Source: CAWIXB01 sp963839955
Lineage (GTDB): Bacteria > Actinomycetota > Actinomycetes > JACCUZ01
Direction: 5' to 3'
Length of the DNA: 64,000 nucleotides
NCBI GenBank assembly: GCA_963839955.1
Contig: CAWIXB010000001.1
Location: 1,550,001-1,614,000 of the forward strand
The notes beneath the pieces were generated by a model. The model was not told where the DNA came from. It did no database searches and saw only the letters and a program-made list of their open reading frames with translations. This document shows positions 62,243 through 64,000 of this stretch, in pieces; within the stretch, counting starts at the first letter, position 1; every line of letters starts with the position of its first letter. The translations under genes were made by a program, and so were the position numbers.

Positions 62243-62967
62243 CGCGCCAGGAGGCTGCCGTCCTCCTCGAGCAGCCGAGCGAGCGACAGGGGGACGGGAC
62301 CGTCACCGCCCAGCGGCGGCCCGGAGAGGATGCGCAGGCCGAAGCCGCCCACCAGCGCAGGGGTGACGGTGAGGCACAGCTCGTTCAGCCGTCCGGCGGC
62401 CGTGATGTCGGCGAGCAGCCGCGGGCCGCCCTCGCACAGCATCCGGGTCAGGCCGCGTCCGGCGAGCTCGTCGAGGGCCTGCGCGAGGTCCACCGCGTCC
62501 TCGCCGGCCACGATGACGTCGGCGACCTCCGCGACAGCGGCCAGGTGCTCGCGCGCTTCGGCGTCCGGGGGCGTCCTGGTGATGACCACGGTGCGCTGCG
62601 CCCCGCCGTGAAAGAGGTCCGAGGTCGGCTCGAGTGCCAGCCGTCTTGTGACGACTGCCAGCACCGGCGCGGGTGGCTGGCCGGCCGCGGCGCGCTGCTC
62701 GGCGTGCGCCGGCTTCGCCCGCAGTGCCCGGTAGCCCTCGGCGCGCGCCGTGCCGGCGCCGACGAGTACGACGTCGGAGAGCGCGCGCAGGGTCGCGAAG
62801 ACGCTCTTGTCCACCTCGGTGGCGAGACCGCCGGCCCGGCCGTCGACCACGGCGGAGCCGTCGACCGAGGCGACCATGTTGGCCCGAAGCCACGGCCTCT
62901 CAGGCGGATAGGCGTAGAACGCGAACGGATCGACGTCGTGCTCGGGTTGTGGGAGCAGCTGGCGCAT
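62227..62967 (-). CDS. Pyrimidine reductase (RibD C-terminal domain family)
   Basis: 246 residues. The RibD_C/dihydrofolate reductase-like fold is seen in WLRANMVASVDGSAVVDGRA, ALSDVVLVGAGTARAEGY, RMLCEGGPRLLADI and LCLTVTPALVGG. The deaminase half of RibD is absent, so it matches stand-alone 5-amino-6-ribosylamino-uracil reductases or NADPH-binding enzymes of uncertain substrate. ATG 62967 follows AAAGAT by six bases. It converges with the DoxX gene (16-bp overlap). Possibly riboflavin synthesis, but other rib genes are not near. Confidence 0.88.
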   Translation of the reverse strand: MRQLLPQPEHDVDPFAFYAYPPERPWLRANMVASVDGSAVVDGRAGGLATEVDKSVFATLRALSDVVLVGAGTARAEGYRALRAKPAHAEQRAAAGQPPAPVLAVVTRRLALEPTSDLFHGGAQRTVVITRTPPDAEAREHLAAVAEVADVIVAGEDAVDLAQALDELAGRGLTRMLCEGGPRLLADITAAGRLNELCLTVTPALVGGFGLRILSGPPLGGDGPVPLSLARLLEEDGSLLARYVVG

Positions 62968-63000
62968 CGGCCGATCTTTGCATGCGGCCTTCGACGCGAG

Positions 63001-63411
63001 TCACTCCTTGACGACGAGCACGGGGCGGTGCGACTGGTTGAGCACGCGGTAGGCGGTCGAGCCGAGGAGCACACCGCGCAGCGAGCTCTCGCCGTACGAC
63101 CCGACGATGATCATCCTCGCATCGTGCTCGTCGGCGACCTGGAGAAGAGCGGGAGCGGGCTTCTCGTGCACGAGAGCCACCTGTGCGGTCGCTCCGGCCG
63201 CTGCGACGCGCTCCAGTGCATGTTCCGTCGCGTGACGGCCCATCTCCTCCAGGGCGGTCTGGTGCGCTCGGAACTCCTCGCCGACCCCACCCGGCGGCGC
63301 CACGCCGTAGACGAGGACGAGCGGCTCGCCGTAGCGCAGCGAGAGGTCGATCGCGACCGTGAGCGCCCGGTCGGCACCGGCGGACTCGTCGTACCCGAGG
63401 ACGAACGTCAC
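63001..63411 (-). CDS. Universal stress protein (UspA family)
   Basis: 136 residues, one UspA domain. The N-terminus TFVLGYDESAGADRALTVA and the ATP-binding motif GSYGESSLRGVLLGSTA (G-2x-G-9x-GS type) indicate that it binds ATP. The GTG start 63411 overlaps the stop of the permease gene by 4 bp (GTGA), so the permease and the UspA are co-translated, a pairing seen in many APC permease operons where Usp may regulate transport. Cytoplasmic. Confidence 0.93.
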   Translation of the reverse strand: MTFVLGYDESAGADRALTVAIDLSLRYGEPLVLVYGVAPPGGVGEEFRAHQTALEEMGRHATEHALERVAAAGATAQVALVHEKPAPALLQVADEHDARMIIVGSYGESSLRGVLLGSTAYRVLNQSHRPVLVVKE

Positions 63412-64000
63412 GGCGTCACCGCCGGGGGTGGCTCGACGAGTGCCGGGTCGGCCACACCCGCCCGTTCATGCCAGAACGCCGTGTCCTGTCGTCGCCAGAC
63501 CACCATGAGCACGAGCCCGGCGAGGAAGACCGACACTCCGATGACCAGCGGTGGTCCGACCCCCAACCACGACTGCCCGGTGTAGGAGTTCTCCGGGTCG
63601 GCCATGTCGATGATCGACTCCACGAGCAGCCAGGCGAGCAGCGCTGCCCCGACGACCGGCCCGACACCGATGAGCACCAGGTTTCGCGCGCTCTTGAGGA
63701 GGTGGCGACGGTAGTAGATCGCGCAGGCGAACCCGGTGAGCGCGTAGTAGAACGCGATGAGCAGCGAGAGGGCGGTGAGCGAGTCGAAGAGCGCGTTCTC
63801 GCTGATCAGGCTCACGACGAGGTACCAGACGATCGCGATCCCCGCGACCCACCACGTGGACACGTCGGGGGTGCGGTACTGCGGGTGGATATGGCCGAAC
63901 GTCGCGGGCAGCGCCTGGCGCCGCGCCATCGACAAGGCCGTCCGGGACGCCGGGATGATGGTGGTCTGGGTGGACGCGATGGCCGACGTGGTGACGGCGA
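63408..64000 (-). CDS. APC-family permease (partial, N-terminus beyond window)
   Basis: The last 196 codons of an amino acid permease; the start lies outside the window. Visible are IASTQTTIIPASRTALSMAR and the GHIHPQYRTPDVSTWWVA loop, conserved in APC permeases (helix 8 to 9), then four to five helices and an acidic tail. It is upstream of a UspA gene with a 4-bp overlap. Substrate is unknown. The segment resembles basic or branched amino acid carriers of actinobacteria, but the first six helices needed for a firm call are missing. Confidence 0.87.
   Translation of the reverse strand, partial: AVTTSAIASTQTTIIPASRTALSMARRQALPATFGHIHPQYRTPDVSTWWVAGIAIVWYLVVSLISENALFDSLTALSLLIAFYYALTGFACAIYYRRHLLKSARNLVLIGVGPVVGAALLAWLLVESIIDMADPENSYTGQSWLGVGPPLVIGVSVFLAGLVLMVVWRRQDTAFWHERAGVADPALVEPPPAVTP

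Overview
The window is a dense, very GC-rich, mostly housekeeping chromosome segment of an actinobacterium. Supporting clades include SepH, DUF4193, DUF3093, DUF3159, DUF3710, DUF3000, a ferrochelatase with iron-sulfur-type cysteines, HemQ, and many GTG starts with 4-bp overlaps. The gene set would suit a Nocardioidaceae-like (Propionibacteriales) organism, but the family cannot be fixed from the sequence alone. I see no rRNA, tRNA, CRISPR array, prophage or intact insertion sequence.

Layout. 1-2,021 (minus): an operon of S8 protease, sigma-70 factor and a conserved small protein cut by the window edge. 2,506-10,827: sepH, an MFS exporter, hemH, a lipoprotein penicillin-binding protein, an inositol monophosphatase and a PhoD-like phosphatase. 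11,192-18,232: DUF4193, a possible EcsC-like protein, DUF3093, a DUF885 hydrolase, dut, DUF3710 (frameshifted), an OB-fold protein, DUF3159 and two TrkA-type K+ regulators. 18,358-23,930: a KimA-like K+ transporter, a RumA-type RNA methyltransferase, and efeO-efeB for iron uptake behind a DtxR/IdeR-like box. 23,967-27,959: AraC regulator, two VOC proteins and a UvrA-like double ABC ATPase. 28,073-36,385: acnA behind a perfect 20-bp palindrome, a TSUP permease, an amino-acid permease, dxs and a twice-frameshifted metallophosphoesterase. 36,376-42,309 (minus): a conserved protein, fadB-fadA, a methyltransferase and an AlkD-like protein. 42,367-49,021: an FAD oxidoreductase with a fresh 39-bp tandem duplication, a flippase-glycosyltransferase fusion, and a divergent operon of epimerase, multi-membrane glycosyltransferase-like protein, mini-lipoprotein and efeU. 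48,951-58,213: rnd, a LuxR regulator, DUF3000, a DMT transporter, hemE, DUF4349, hemY, hemQ, PAP2 and msrB. 58,264-64,000: LigD-type polymerase and ligase modules flanking a recombination scar (ECF sigma remnant), then DoxX, RibD-C, UspA and an APC permease cut by the window edge.

How the genes work together. hemE, hemY, hemQ and hemH make up the late coproporphyrin-dependent heme route. The heme peroxidase EfeB and its partners EfeO and EfeU form an iron importer split over two loci about 25 kb apart, and both loci carry a DtxR/IdeR-like box upstream. TrkA pairs and the KimA-like carrier form a divergent potassium locus.

Three patterns run across the window. First, at least ten genes show a TANNNT hexamer exactly 6-8 nt before the start codon, which indicates widespread leaderless transcription and helped choose starts. 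Second, two genes are frameshifted, and one ORF has lost its stop and runs into the next gene. Each is repaired by removing single bases, mostly from short homopolymers, so either assembly errors or recent mutation must be considered. Third, the most unusual stretch is 59,353-59,935, where a leaderless ECF-type promoter drives a sigma factor that breaks off after region 2 and is joined to the tail of an unrelated gene and a long inverted repeat.
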